Assembly: GCF_042665075.1 (NCBI RefSeq)
Contig: NZ_JBHTBR010000004.1
Coordinates: forward strand, 124,001-188,000
Direction: 5' to 3'
From: Hirschia litorea
GTDB lineage: Bacteria > Pseudomonadota > Alphaproteobacteria > Caulobacterales > Hyphomonadaceae
DNA length: 64,000 nt
The notes beneath the pieces are model-generated. The model did not search any database, had not been told where the DNA came from, and worked only from the letters and a program-made list of their open reading frames with translations. The translations under genes were made by a program, and so were the position numbers. Below, in pieces: positions 39,416 through 49,522 of this stretch. The stretch's first letter is position 1; the number at the start of each line of letters is the position of its first letter.

Positions 39416-41491
39416 TTATTGCGCGTGTTGTGTAATTCTAACAGTTGAAGAGCGACTTTCCCCGCGTTTATCTACCACTTCCAAAGTATAAAACCCTTCT
39501 TCTTTTGGTGTCCAAACAGTGTCCCCATAGGTATTTACAGGAATGGGGCTACCTTCCACATACCATCTTAATTGCCCTTCACCGCGCGCAGAAAGCGTAA
39601 ATCCACGCCCCACTTCATCCTGCCAAATCTCGCTATTATCAGGCGGAAACAAAATTTCTGGCGGCTGGTGCTGATCTTCAAAATTAGCCAGTGTAAAAGG
39701 AGCACTCCCTGTCATTTCGGCATCACTTACCGGCATATGTTCTTGACGTCGGCGCAACGTCAAACTTGCGATATCGAATGCATCAAACAAAATTGGGAGA
39801 GCTGCTTCACGTCCCGTCGCCCCCGTGCGCGGTGCCCCATCAGCACGCCCCACCCAGACAACAATAGCTAAACCATTTGAAACACCAGCCGCCCATGCAT
39901 CACGAAATCCGTAAGAAGTTCCTGTTTTAAAAGCAATTTGTGGCGCACCTTTTGTCAATGCTGATGGCATACGTCCTTGCGGTGTGGGTGCAGATTTCAA
40001 AATATTGATAACTTTTTCAGCCGCTTGCGAAGATAAAAACCGTGTTTGCGTCTCCCCTTCACGCACTTGCGTAGTCGTATCTGCTTCAATCCAGTTTAGC
40101 GGTTTAGCTACGCCGCCCCCACCAAGCGCTGCATATAATAGCGCCATATCGCGCACTGTTAGCCCCACACCACCAAGGGCGAGCGCCAAGCCAGCGTCAC
40201 TATCAGCGCGTTGGGGCAATTGCGGAACAGCCCCAGCAAACCCCAAGCTAGCCGCAAAACGCGATGGCCCTATCGCCTCCAGAGTTTGCACAGCCGGCAC
40301 ATTCAATGAATGCTGCAGAGCCTCAGAAATAGTCACATCCCCGCGAAATGTGCGGTCAAAATTCTCTGGTTGATAGGACTTAAACCGCTTGGGAAGGTCC
40401 GAAATTTGAGTGGAAGGCGCAGCTAATCCTTCATCAAACGCCATTGCATATATAAAGGGTTTGAGCGTGGAACCGGGCGATCTATGCCTGTTTGTAAGAT
40501 CTAACCACCCTCCAGCACGATTACGCTCAGCTGACCCTATAGATGCCAATACATTGCGTGTCTTAATATCAACAACGATAGCCGAAATCTGTGTTTTTTC
40601 ACCAAGTTCAGAAACCGCTTCCCGCGCCATATCTTCAAGGCGTGTTTGTAAACGAATATCCAAAAACGTATGAATATCAGGCTGCAAGGCGGATGCACGA
40701 CGTTGTGCCTCTTCCGAAGCCTGCCATGCAAAGCTGGGAAAATCACGTCGCTTTGGTGCCTGTGTTTGAGCAGCTTCCACTGCGCGTTCTGCGGTGATAA
40801 TTCGTTTGGTGACGAGGCGCTTCAATACCCGCTCCCGCGCACGAATAGCTGCGTTGGGCCGTAAATCTGGTCGCCGCGCCTCTGGCGATTGGGGCAAAGC
40901 AATCAGCAAGGCAATCTCATCAGGCGTCAGCACATTGGGTTCACGCCCTAAATACGCCCAACTTGCCGACCGCACGCCTTCTATATTCCCCCCATAGGGA
41001 GCTAAGGTAAGATAGAGCTCTAATATCTCTCGTTTGCTCAACCGCATTTCCAATTGTAGCGCGCGGATAGCTTGTTGGATCTTGGCTGAAAAATTACGCT
41101 GCTTTGGTTCCAATAAACGTGCAGTTTGCATCGTGATAGTAGAACCACCAGACACAACGCGCCCTGCTTTCACCAAGCTCAAGCTCGCACGTGTAATGGC
41201 TTGGAAATCAACACCAATATGCCGATAGAAACGCTCATCTTCATACGCGAGCAGCGCATCTATGAACGCAGGATCTATCTTATCCAGATCAGCCTTCAGC
41301 CGCCAACGACCGTCCTTTAGCGGAAACGCCCGCAAAGGCTGCTCATTATGGTCCAACACAACTTGAGAAATCTGATACGCCTTCGCTAAAGGCGGTGGAA
41401 ACGCTAAATCAGCCAAGCCAATAAGCGTGATACCTCCTAAGAGCGCACAAAACGCTCTTAGGAGGTTGGACTTTATGCGTTGCATCCACAT
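39416..41491 (-). CDS. pbpC: Penicillin-binding protein 1C
   Basis: Bifunctional class A PBP of about 691 residues. One membrane anchor near the N-terminus. Transglycosylase motifs: EDERFYRHIGVDF, GGSTITMQTARLL, KREILELYL. Transpeptidase: SPGSTLKPFIY (SxxK), SLNVPAV (SxN) and KTGTSYGFRDAW (KTG). The C-terminal 90 residues form the BiPBP_C domain. It directly follows the alpha-2-macroglobulin gene, the usual pbpC-yfhM pairing. The ORF extends to TTG 41521 just after the upstream stop; ATG 41491 or 41485 gives the typical N-terminus. Confidence 0.95.
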   Translation of the reverse strand: MWMQRIKSNLLRAFCALLGGITLIGLADLAFPPPLAKAYQISQVVLDHNEQPLRAFPLKDGRWRLKADLDKIDPAFIDALLAYEDERFYRHIGVDFQAITRASLSLVKAGRVVSGGSTITMQTARLLEPKQRNFSAKIQQAIRALQLEMRLSKREILELYLTLAPYGGNIEGVRSASWAYLGREPNVLTPDEIALLIALPQSPEARRPDLRPNAAIRARERVLKRLVTKRIITAERAVEAAQTQAPKRRDFPSFAWQASEEAQRRASALQPDIHTFLDIRLQTRLEDMAREAVSELGEKTQISAIVVDIKTRNVLASIGSAERNRAGGWLDLTNRHRSPGSTLKPFIYAMAFDEGLAAPSTQISDLPKRFKSYQPENFDRTFRGDVTISEALQHSLNVPAVQTLEAIGPSRFAASLGFAGAVPQLPQRADSDAGLALALGGVGLTVRDMALLYAALGGGGVAKPLNWIEADTTTQVREGETQTRFLSSQAAEKVINILKSAPTPQGRMPSALTKGAPQIAFKTGTSYGFRDAWAAGVSNGLAIVVWVGRADGAPRTGATGREAALPILFDAFDIASLTLRRRQEHMPVSDAEMTGSAPFTLANFEDQHQPPEILFPPDNSEIWQDEVGRGFTLSARGEGQLRWYVEGSPIPVNTYGDTVWTPKEEGFYTLEVVDKRGESRSSTVRITQHAQ

Positions 41492-41521
41492 GACTGGATT
41501 CAGCCTCAATAAGGCCCCCAA

Positions 41522-44500
41522 TTAATTACCCGCAGATATCTGCACGCGCCCCGCATCAGAACGACCAAATATATCTGCGCGGTACATATCCTCCGCTACG
41601 ACACCAGGAATTGCGAAATCCCCCGGCGTGACCGCACGCACCACATAAGCAAATAAAGCTCTCTCTCCTTCACGGACAGTCAATGATGCAAGGTAACGAT
41701 CATCCCGTGCCTCAGCGACATCAGGATAACTTAAATCACCTACAAACCCGTAAGGACCAGCAGTTTCAGGCGTTAGTACCGCTTGGATTTCAAATCCGGC
41801 AGGAAGCAAGTCAGCAATAATCAATTGATGTGTATTCTTATCTTGAGGCGTCACACTCAATGCTACAATCAGTTGATCTCCTCTCTGCACATTTTCCAGA
41901 ACCGCTCTGCGTCCATTCATTTTGTAAATAGATTTAGATACCGACAATCCCTGACGCGCCGCAGGTGGAGCTTTCACCGGCGAACCATGCGCAATACTCG
42001 TAACCCATAGCGGGCCATCGCCCTCATTGGTGAAGCTTGGTAAAACGCTTTCCTCATCAGGCTCTTCTGCAGCAATAAACGCATCCTCATGCGCAATATA
42101 GCTACGCTGTTTCGCCATCTCAACGACTTTCCCAAGCGCTGTTAATTTCACATTGCGAGCGCCATTGGATAAACCGTTTGCAGCCATCAGCAAGAATGCC
42201 TTTTCTTGCGTCGTGAGCCTGTCTGGGTCAGGTAATTGATCCACAACGCGATCGGTTAATTGGGCGACAAGATCGCGATCACCCGTTTCCGCAGCAAGCG
42301 CCAACACACCCGCACTATCACGACGTGATGTTTGATAATAATCGCCTTTGTTTTCATAGCCCAAGCCATCAACAGCAGCATCAAATGCCGAACTGGAACG
42401 CGCATTATCGCCAATAAAATGAAGCGCCGCACCGATTTGCGCACGCGCAAGCGGACTGTCGGTTTTCTTCAGCAATTCATCATGTAAATAGCGTAAGCGA
42501 GACGCTTCAATCTTCCCGCCACGCGCCAGAACATAAGCGGCATAGGCAGCTGAACGATTGCTTAGGCGCTCATCTGTGTCAGGATTCCAGCGCGATGTAT
42601 AAACATCATAATCATAGCCAGAACTCCAACGGTTTTGTTGTGCAGCAACTTTCGCCAATGATGAATACGCTTTTTCTAACGCTGCATCTGGCACGAGATA
42701 ACCCGCAGCCTTGGCGCGTGCAATGAAGTCAACAGCATAAGCGCCAACCCATGGCGTTGCGTGCCCATCGCCCATTCTCCACAACCCAATTGAGCCATCT
42801 GAACTTTGGCGATTTAAGATTGTCGAAACAGCTTCCTGAACTTTCGCTTTAATTTGCGTATCAGGTTCCAACCCAGCAATGCCAGCAAGATTACTTGCAT
42901 ATAACAAGGGCATAGCACGACTTACAGTCTGCTCAGTACAGCCATAAGGATATTCACTTAAGCTCTTATACAGCGCTGACGCGTCCATCGGAATGGCAGA
43001 GGCAGACACCATCAAACTGGATGAACCAGACACGAATCCATCTAGCGCACTTATGGGCGCTGTCCAGCTTTCTCCCGGTTGCAACACTACTTGCTCAATC
43101 CGGTTTACAGGCAGATACGGAGATCGCACTTGAATGCCATACTCCCGCTCAACCTGAAAATTATTAGGCCCTGTTAGCTGCATACCAATACGCGAAACAC
43201 CTTCAACTGACGCTGAAATTGGAGCCGCAATATCAGCGCGTTGATTGCGATTAAGCATGGCTGTAACGTTGGCATCTTCAATTTCAATTCCTGCACCACT
43301 TGAGAGAGCAGCATCATAATTGCCCGGTGTCGCAGCGACATTGTCCATTGTGACAGTCGCAATGGCTTTGTCTCCTGGAGCTAGGAAACGCGGTAAGATA
43401 ACTTCCGCAGGCACATCATCACGTACGGTGAGAGGAAGATCATGTGATCCCATCCCTGTTTCCGACCAAACCACTGCCATTAAGCGCAATTCGCCATTAA
43501 AGTCTGGCAATTGTAGATCTATCTCTGCCTTGCCGCTGCGCCCCATGCGCACAATGCCTGAATACAATGCGACGGACTTCGTCGGCACGACTGTTAAGCC
43601 TGCGCCTCCTATCTGGTCTCCCCCTGATCGCGGCTTAGCGGCTGCACCTTGGTTAGGATCAAGCAAACGCCCATAATCATCTTTTAACATCACGCCTAAA
43701 CGACGTTTCGCAAAGAAGTGGTCACTTGGATCAGGCGAGTCAAATTTAGTGAGTTGCAAAATACCTTCATCAACAGCAGCAAGCGTTGCATACACAAGCT
43801 CTCCGCGTGGCCCGCCACTTGCCTCAAGTTCAACGGTGATTTTTTGACGAGGCTTCACGATTTCTGGTGTTTTAATCGCGACATCAAATGTGCGGTTATT
43901 TACATCAACTGGCGCATAGGCGACACCCACTGCTCGTCGAGGGCGTGGACGCGCGACAGGGTCACGCGGTGTAAACACGCTGACCATAATATATGCCCCC
44001 GCACCCCACTCCTCTGTGACGTTGAAATCAACCTTCAAACCCTTTTCAGGCAAGGTGATTGTGCGTGTTTCGATTATGTTGTCATTCGCGACAACAATTT
44101 CTGCTTCACCCGGATATGGCGGTAAAATGGTATAGCTTGCCTTTTTACCAATTTCGACTGGATCTAATGGTGCAGAAATGCGCACACGATCTGGCGCTTC
44201 AGCTCCTTCTTGAGGGCCACCACCCCAACCAGCCCAAAAACCATAACTGGCAGTTGCTGCTGAATTTTCCTCGGTTAGAACGAGTTCATAATCACCCCAA
44301 TCTAATGGGCGTGTGACCAATTGCGCTGGTACATCCGCAGCAAGTTCTAAACTGCCTTCTTCGATCGGGACAACATTGCGTGTTCGACGCCATTTCCACG
44401 ACCCCCCACCAGAACGATACCAGTCATATTCCCAATCTATACGAACAAGACGCCAATTCACATTGCCAGAAATTTGTTCGCCATTTGCTTTGACAGCGAC

Positions 44501-46456
44501 AACTTTTAAGCGCGCAGCTTCATCCTGTGCTGCACTACCGTCAAATTCAGGTAATACACCCACATACACATCATTTGGACGATATGGCAGGCGCACATCA
44601 TCTCGCACTGCGCGACCACCCGGCTCCATTGCACTTACAACAGTGCGCAACCGCAATGGTTTCGAGCTTTCAATAGTTTCACCTGCAAGATCAAGACGCA
44701 AAACGGCCTGTCCTGCACCATCAGCTGTGGCATCACTTAAATCAAACTCGCGTTGGCGAAATTGTTCGTCATGCTTTCCAAATGAGTATCCTGCAAATGC
44801 CTTAAAGGGTGACGGATCAACCTCGACGCGAGTCATGCCTTCAACAGTAAGACCAGCGCCCGGTGCGCCATAAAGAAAGCGCACATCTGTATTGATTGCG
44901 CGGACTTCATCCTTGCCGATTGGAGTATCGTTTTCTGCAGAGATTTTTAATTCAATACGTTGAGGGACAAAATCTTCAACCGAGATACGTGTTGAGCCGA
45001 TGACGCCTTGGCCATCAAGCTCCATATCAATACGCCACATACCTCGTGCCGCGGCTTTTGGCAGCGCATAAGAACGGGTCATTCCCCCTGCTTCTAGCCC
45101 GCCCTCGAAACGCCAATTTGCAGCTTCAACACCATTGGGTGCATACAGACGCATAAACCCTTTACTACCGGAAACCGAGCGTGCTGTCAGATCGCGGATA
45201 AGCGCATTAATCCAGACAGTTTCACCCGGACGATATATACCGCGCTCTGTGTAAAGATAGGCATCATGACCATCTGGAGGCGAGCGTCCACTGACGGGAT
45301 ATTGAGATAGGTCCACTGAGGCACGATCAAGATCAAGGACAGCAAAATCACCATTTTGATCATATGCCATTACCATGCGTGGTTGCTGTGCATCTTTGCC
45401 TCGCAATAAAGCACCAGAAAATTTCACGCGGCCAAATAGGTCTGTCTTTTCTGATTTTAAGACTTCATTGCTGCGTGCCACCAGATCAAGGCGCACTTCA
45501 CGTGCAATCCGCGCTGAATCAATTGAACGCGCTGTCACCTGCAAACCATCAGCACCGTGATACGCAGTCAATGCTAGGTCAGTTACGATCAACCATCGAG
45601 CTGCACGGGCTGGATTATCAACTTCCAAAGACCCTTTCGGGATTTCTTCCACTTTTATATAATAAGCGCCGGGCTCTAATTTTTTAACGGCGCTCGCCAT
45701 AGAGAACACGGTTGTAGCGGCTGTATTCCCAGTACTTTCAACATCTAGCTCACCCGACCATAAATGCTCAGCCACATCATAGGGATCATCCTGACCACCC
45801 TGCCAGCTATATTCCCCGCGTCCAACATTGAAGCCTGACGTAATGCTTTTAAACACAAGAGCACGATCGGTTACGCGCGAAACATCAATTTTCAACGCGT
45901 CAACATTTACAGTTTCGATAGCCAGACCGTCCGCATCAATACGCGGCAAGATCACACCATCGCCTTTAAACCCCACATAGCTTGGACGATCACCAAAATC
46001 GATTGTGATTTTCTCATCGCGTTCTAACTGACGGTTTCGTCCCGAGCCTGGGAAACCTGCTTTCAACATAAGATCTGTTGCAGCGGCAAACCCTAAACCA
46101 CCAATGCATAAACGCGAACCTTCGACGTCAAATGCGAGCGCAACATCTTTAGGCGGCTCAACATAAGCGGAATAATCTGTTTTCGAGCTTAGGGAATGAG
46201 AAAATTCAAGGCAGGCAATTGGTGCTTCGCCTTGCGTGTTTGCAGAATAGCGCACAAATTCAAATTCATTGGAACGCTCCTCTTCGGCGCGTCTGGATTT
46301 TTCACCACGAACCGCAATTTCCGGCCCATCCACTTTCGCCCGCACATCCCGAGGACTTGTTGAAGCGGGCGCATTTGTATCCCCACACGCAGCAACGACA
46401 CTTATCAATGCCGTCATCAATCCGAACCGCAAACCGTTCCACACCCGATTACTCAT
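41522..46456 (-). CDS. Bacterial alpha-2-macroglobulin lipoprotein (YfhM-like)
   Basis: A 1644-residue alpha-2-macroglobulin family protein with a lipobox (ISVVAAC) after a signal peptide, so it is probably anchored to the inner or outer membrane facing the periplasm. The thioester motif GCTEQTV (CxEQ) is intact at about residue 1180, followed by the thioester-domain toroid. MG-type beta domains precede. Such proteins are thought to trap proteases and work with PBP1C in envelope defence. ATG 46456 has GGAGAAA upstream; an earlier ATG overlaps that site. Confidence 0.95.
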   Translation of the reverse strand: MSNRVWNGLRFGLMTALISVVAACGDTNAPASTSPRDVRAKVDGPEIAVRGEKSRRAEEERSNEFEFVRYSANTQGEAPIACLEFSHSLSSKTDYSAYVEPPKDVALAFDVEGSRLCIGGLGFAAATDLMLKAGFPGSGRNRQLERDEKITIDFGDRPSYVGFKGDGVILPRIDADGLAIETVNVDALKIDVSRVTDRALVFKSITSGFNVGRGEYSWQGGQDDPYDVAEHLWSGELDVESTGNTAATTVFSMASAVKKLEPGAYYIKVEEIPKGSLEVDNPARAARWLIVTDLALTAYHGADGLQVTARSIDSARIAREVRLDLVARSNEVLKSEKTDLFGRVKFSGALLRGKDAQQPRMVMAYDQNGDFAVLDLDRASVDLSQYPVSGRSPPDGHDAYLYTERGIYRPGETVWINALIRDLTARSVSGSKGFMRLYAPNGVEAANWRFEGGLEAGGMTRSYALPKAAARGMWRIDMELDGQGVIGSTRISVEDFVPQRIELKISAENDTPIGKDEVRAINTDVRFLYGAPGAGLTVEGMTRVEVDPSPFKAFAGYSFGKHDEQFRQREFDLSDATADGAGQAVLRLDLAGETIESSKPLRLRTVVSAMEPGGRAVRDDVRLPYRPNDVYVGVLPEFDGSAAQDEAARLKVVAVKANGEQISGNVNWRLVRIDWEYDWYRSGGGSWKWRRTRNVVPIEEGSLELAADVPAQLVTRPLDWGDYELVLTEENSAATASYGFWAGWGGGPQEGAEAPDRVRISAPLDPVEIGKKASYTILPPYPGEAEIVVANDNIIETRTITLPEKGLKVDFNVTEEWGAGAYIMVSVFTPRDPVARPRPRRAVGVAYAPVDVNNRTFDVAIKTPEIVKPRQKITVELEASGGPRGELVYATLAAVDEGILQLTKFDSPDPSDHFFAKRRLGVMLKDDYGRLLDPNQGAAAKPRSGGDQIGGAGLTVVPTKSVALYSGIVRMGRSGKAEIDLQLPDFNGELRLMAVVWSETGMGSHDLPLTVRDDVPAEVILPRFLAPGDKAIATVTMDNVAATPGNYDAALSSGAGIEIEDANVTAMLNRNQRADIAAPISASVEGVSRIGMQLTGPNNFQVEREYGIQVRSPYLPVNRIEQVVLQPGESWTAPISALDGFVSGSSSLMVSASAIPMDASALYKSLSEYPYGCTEQTVSRAMPLLYASNLAGIAGLEPDTQIKAKVQEAVSTILNRQSSDGSIGLWRMGDGHATPWVGAYAVDFIARAKAAGYLVPDAALEKAYSSLAKVAAQQNRWSSGYDYDVYTSRWNPDTDERLSNRSAAYAAYVLARGGKIEASRLRYLHDELLKKTDSPLARAQIGAALHFIGDNARSSSAFDAAVDGLGYENKGDYYQTSRRDSAGVLALAAETGDRDLVAQLTDRVVDQLPDPDRLTTQEKAFLLMAANGLSNGARNVKLTALGKVVEMAKQRSYIAHEDAFIAAEEPDEESVLPSFTNEGDGPLWVTSIAHGSPVKAPPAARQGLSVSKSIYKMNGRRAVLENVQRGDQLIVALSVTPQDKNTHQLIIADLLPAGFEIQAVLTPETAGPYGFVGDLSYPDVAEARDDRYLASLTVREGERALFAYVVRAVTPGDFAIPGVVAEDMYRADIFGRSDAGRVQISAGN

Positions 46457-46641
46457 GGTTTTCTCCATCGACCCACAATGCGTATCTTAGAGCGGGTCAC
46501 GCAATATTGCCACTGCAACAAAAAGAAATTTGTTTCTAAGGCAATTGCTTAGTTGAGATAGTCACCTGAATAGCTATTCAGGCAATCAAAGCGATTTCAT
46601 GGAGATGTTGGGCTTTATTCGCGGCCTTATTAAGATCACGC

Positions 46642-47124
46642 CTATTTCTTTGGGCCGCCCGGCATAATAGGACGCAGATCATATTTTCCCATACTGACCA
46701 TGCGATCATACATAACCAATGCCCCCGCAAGAGATACATTTATACAAAACTTGGTGGGTATTTTCACAATATGATGGCATTTTTCCATCATTTGCGGGCT
46801 AAGATTTCCAAGCTCTGGCCCCAACACATAAGCAGCGGCTTTGGGATGCTTAAATTCTGGCAACTCAATCGCGTCGTCGGTCAATTCTATTCCAACAATT
46901 TGGCACCCGCGCGGCAAAGCCATATCATCAATAGAATCCCAATTATAATATGGCATATTTTCAATGGCTTTAGAGGTATCAGAACTATAGACAGAGCGTA
47001 CCGGCAACGCTGCATCAATAGAATAAACGAAGCTCGCTCCAAATGCGTGCGCCGTACGCATTAGCGCACCCATATTCATCGGCTTGGAGATACGCTCCGC
47101 CCCTATTCCAAAATAGCCCTTCAT
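46642..47124 (-). CDS. SpoU-type RNA methyltransferase
   Basis: A 160-residue single-domain SPOUT methyltransferase (TrmH/TrmL type). It shows NMGALMRTAHAFGASFVY at the start, AAYVLGPELGNLSPQMMEKCHHIVKIP and FCINVSLAGALVMYDRM, the knotted cofactor site. It probably makes 2'-O-methyl marks on RNA; the target cannot be told. Its ATG overlaps the stop codon of the preceding isoaspartyl peptidase gene, so the two are coupled. Confidence 0.93.
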   Translation of the reverse strand: MKGYFGIGAERISKPMNMGALMRTAHAFGASFVYSIDAALPVRSVYSSDTSKAIENMPYYNWDSIDDMALPRGCQIVGIELTDDAIELPEFKHPKAAAYVLGPELGNLSPQMMEKCHHIVKIPTKFCINVSLAGALVMYDRMVSMGKYDLRPIMPGGPKK

Positions 47125-48020
47125 TATAGTGTCGCGACCACCATTTCGCCATTGGAATGGATACTACCGCGCGCCATGGAACCAGAGATAAACGGCATAG
47201 CAATACGGCCTAAACGGTCGATGCTTATCAAACCACCCTTACCACCTAAAAAGAGTACATTTTCCAATACAGCGCGTGTCGCGACATCAAGACTGGTGCG
47301 CGCATAGCAAATGCGTGCGGACACATCAGCAGCTGCATTTGCACGCATAAAGTATTCACCCATGCCCGTACACGATACGGCAACACGTTCATCTGCCCAT
47401 GTACCTGCGCCGATAATAGGACAATCTCCAACCCGACCGGGCACCTTATCAGGCGCACCGCCAGTAGATGTAGCCGCAGCGAGTAAGCCTTCCACATCCA
47501 AAGCGACAGCCCCCACTGTGCCTGTCATTTTGCGCTCGTCCTGATCAAATAAATCATAGTGGACGGGCGTATAATAATCTTCGGGATTGTCGATGCGTGC
47601 GCAATTATTCTCACCAGCAAACTGAGCAGCCCCCTGTCCAACAAGCATAATATGGGGTGTTTTAAGCATAACCTGCTCTGCAACCTCAACTGGATGCTCA
47701 AAACCTTTCAGCCCAGCTACCGAGCCAGCAAGCCGCGTCTCGCCATCCATAATGGCAGCATCAAGTTCAAATTCGCCATTTTTATTTGGTGCGGCTCCCT
47801 TTCCAGCCAGATACAAGCCTGAAGACTCAAGCGCACGCACCATTTCTTTTACTGTCTCCACAGAGCTAGCCCCTTGCTGCAGCATCTCTCCGCCGCGCTT
47901 GAGCAATTGGGCCATAAAAGCCTCAGTCTCTACATCATGCTTGGATGGACCAGTGCTTGCACCACCGTGTAGAGCCAAAGCCCAGACCGGTTTGCCATTC
48001 TGTTCGGACTCGCTACTCAT
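47124..48020 (-). CDS. Isoaspartyl peptidase/L-asparaginase family protein
   Basis: A 298-residue Ntn-hydrolase of the plant-type asparaginase family. LHGGASTGPSKHD begins the fold. The autocleavage site precedes the nucleophile Thr in KMTGTVGAVALD, followed by TSTGGAPDKVPGRVGDCPIIGAGTWADERVAVSCTGMGEY, which binds substrate. It hydrolyses isoaspartyl dipeptides or asparagine after self-cleavage. It overlaps the methyltransferase start by one base. Confidence 0.95.
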   Translation of the reverse strand: MSSESEQNGKPVWALALHGGASTGPSKHDVETEAFMAQLLKRGGEMLQQGASSVETVKEMVRALESSGLYLAGKGAAPNKNGEFELDAAIMDGETRLAGSVAGLKGFEHPVEVAEQVMLKTPHIMLVGQGAAQFAGENNCARIDNPEDYYTPVHYDLFDQDERKMTGTVGAVALDVEGLLAAATSTGGAPDKVPGRVGDCPIIGAGTWADERVAVSCTGMGEYFMRANAAADVSARICYARTSLDVATRAVLENVLFLGGKGGLISIDRLGRIAMPFISGSMARGSIHSNGEMVVATL

Positions 48021-48048
48021 ACTCTCACCAAACCTTCTTCGGTTTTAA

Positions 48049-48388
48049 ATCCCCAATCCCGAATAGATTTCTTACATTAATGTGACAAGAGCAGATTCGC
48101 ACTATCCAACTTATCCACTGGAATTTTCTGCAGAAAATACGGTTTTTTCTACGATACGCTTGCCATTTATAGTTAAAAATGCGCCCAATTTCAAAGGTAA
48201 GGCGTGATTCACCAATTTTTCTTGGTGTCCTCGTTTTTAAATACCCTGCCCCACTGCATTAATTTTATGTCATGCCTAATTTCGCCACAACCATCAGCTT
48301 AAAAGGGGCTACCCAGTCTCAAAAACTAAATTGGTAGCATACTTATCGGCCCAGGTCGTTTTGCCCACTCATCTTGAAAGTCTGCAAT
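48049..48388. other. Spacer with a 16-bp palindrome
   Basis: Between divergent genes. ATTTTCTGCAGAAAAT at 48123-48138 is a perfect 16-bp palindrome. A CACCAA/TTGGTG hairpin near 48207-48225 is followed by TCCTCGTTTTT on the plus strand, a weak terminator-like layout. Promoters for both flanking genes should be here. Confidence 0.5.
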
Positions 48389-49018
48389 ATGAAATATCGC
48401 CTTCCCCTTCTTATCTCTACTGCGCTATTGGCTTCAGCTTGTGCGTCGACAACAACGCCCCCTCCTGCGACTCCCGCGAGTGCACCTCAAGTCACAGAGA
48501 CGAAAGGTCCAGTTGCGCTCACCACATCCACTGCCGCAGCAAGAGATATTTCAGCAACCTCAAGCTGGCATGCTGTCGAGTTGCTTTGGCCAGAATCGCC
48601 TTATATGACGCTGCACGATGCAAGCGCGCCTGATAGCGATGTTTCGCCACTCTCCTTCAACTGTAATACAGATACAGGTGCCCTTTCAGGTACGCTAAAT
48701 GCTCAACCTAAAGAAAACTCTGGTAAAGCCGCATCCTTCTCACTGCGCACATCAGATGGTGAAGCTTTCACCCTGCTAGGCATGTATACGCGCAGCAAAT
48801 CAGAACCGACATCTAACTTTGTCTTCAAAACAGACTGGCGTGCGATGAAAGCCATTAGCAACTCAGAGCGCGTTGATATAATTAGCCCCGACGGGCAGTC
48901 ACAAATTGCGCTTGTAAAAGATGTTGCACCTCATCGCGGAGATACACAGCTTCTTGCATCGACGAAAAATTTCGCTGAATCACAAGAAAAACTCTATTAC
49001 TATTGTAACCCGAAATAA
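48389..49018 (+). CDS. Putative lipoprotein of unknown function
   Basis: A 209-residue lipoprotein. The signal peptide MKYRLPLLISTALLASAC ends in a lipobox (LASAC) and is followed by a Thr/Pro-rich linker (STTTPPPATPASAP). The mature domain has several strands around a single CNTDTGALSG segment and ends in YYYCNPK; the two cysteines could form a disulfide. I do not recognise the family. A perfect terminator follows 23 bases later. A TTG 15 bases upstream is a less likely start. Confidence 0.75.
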   Translation: MKYRLPLLISTALLASACASTTTPPPATPASAPQVTETKGPVALTTSTAAARDISATSSWHAVELLWPESPYMTLHDASAPDSDVSPLSFNCNTDTGALSGTLNAQPKENSGKAASFSLRTSDGEAFTLLGMYTRSKSEPTSNFVFKTDWRAMKAISNSERVDIISPDGQSQIALVKDVAPHRGDTQLLASTKNFAESQEKLYYYCNPK

Positions 49019-49040
49019 CATTTTGGATTTTCAACCAAAG

Positions 49041-49072
49041 AAAAAGGCTGAGAAAATATCTCAGCCTTTTTT
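49041..49072 (+). terminator. Intrinsic terminator of the lipoprotein gene
   Basis: AAAAAGGCTGAG (49041-49052) pairs with CTCAGCCTTTTT (49060-49071) and ends in a T-run; A-runs on the other side make it bidirectional, so it can also end the convergent 49097-49369 gene. Confidence 0.93.
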
Positions 49073-49096
49073 GTTTTCTATCAATAACTTACAAAT

Positions 49097-49369
49097 TTAA
49101 TTGGGAAGCGCAGGCACTTCATTCACCTTCAAAGCCAAATTATCCAATTGGCTAAAATACTCTTCACTGTTTTGCGTATCATCTACCAAGACATAAGCAT
49201 CCGGTGTTTTGCGCAGAATAAAACGACGCCAGTTCACGCGACTGCGAAATATCCAAACTTCATCAGGATTTTCCGGCAGTGTCGCAAAGCCAGTCCACGG
49301 GTGATCTGTTGATAATCCGCGCCACATTTTTTCGATATTGTTGATTTCTGTTTCCGAAAAAAGTGTCAT
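49097..49369 (-). CDS. Unrecognised small soluble protein
   Basis: A 90-residue acidic protein (ETEINNIEKMWRGLSTDHPWTGFATLPENPDEVWIFRSRVNWRRFILRK...). The middle strands and WxFRxxxNWRR motif suggest a compact beta fold, but I do not recognise a family. No signal peptide. It has a terminator downstream and an AT-rich spacer upstream; the ATG at 49369 lacks a strong binding site. Possibly real because the frame is well conserved in composition. Confidence 0.55.
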   Translation of the reverse strand: MTLFSETEINNIEKMWRGLSTDHPWTGFATLPENPDEVWIFRSRVNWRRFILRKTPDAYVLVDDTQNSEEYFSQLDNLALKVNEVPALPN

Positions 49370-49522
49370 TGTCTCGCCTATTATAGTGTTTGCCCGTTAC
49401 CGAACAACGTGTTGAGGTTCACAATATCACAAGTTTTCAGTTATTGTAACAATTCGTAACAAATTTATCGGGGCATTACCGCACAAGCAGCTAATGGATT
49501 GTTTTAAAGTCAATTTTTAAAA

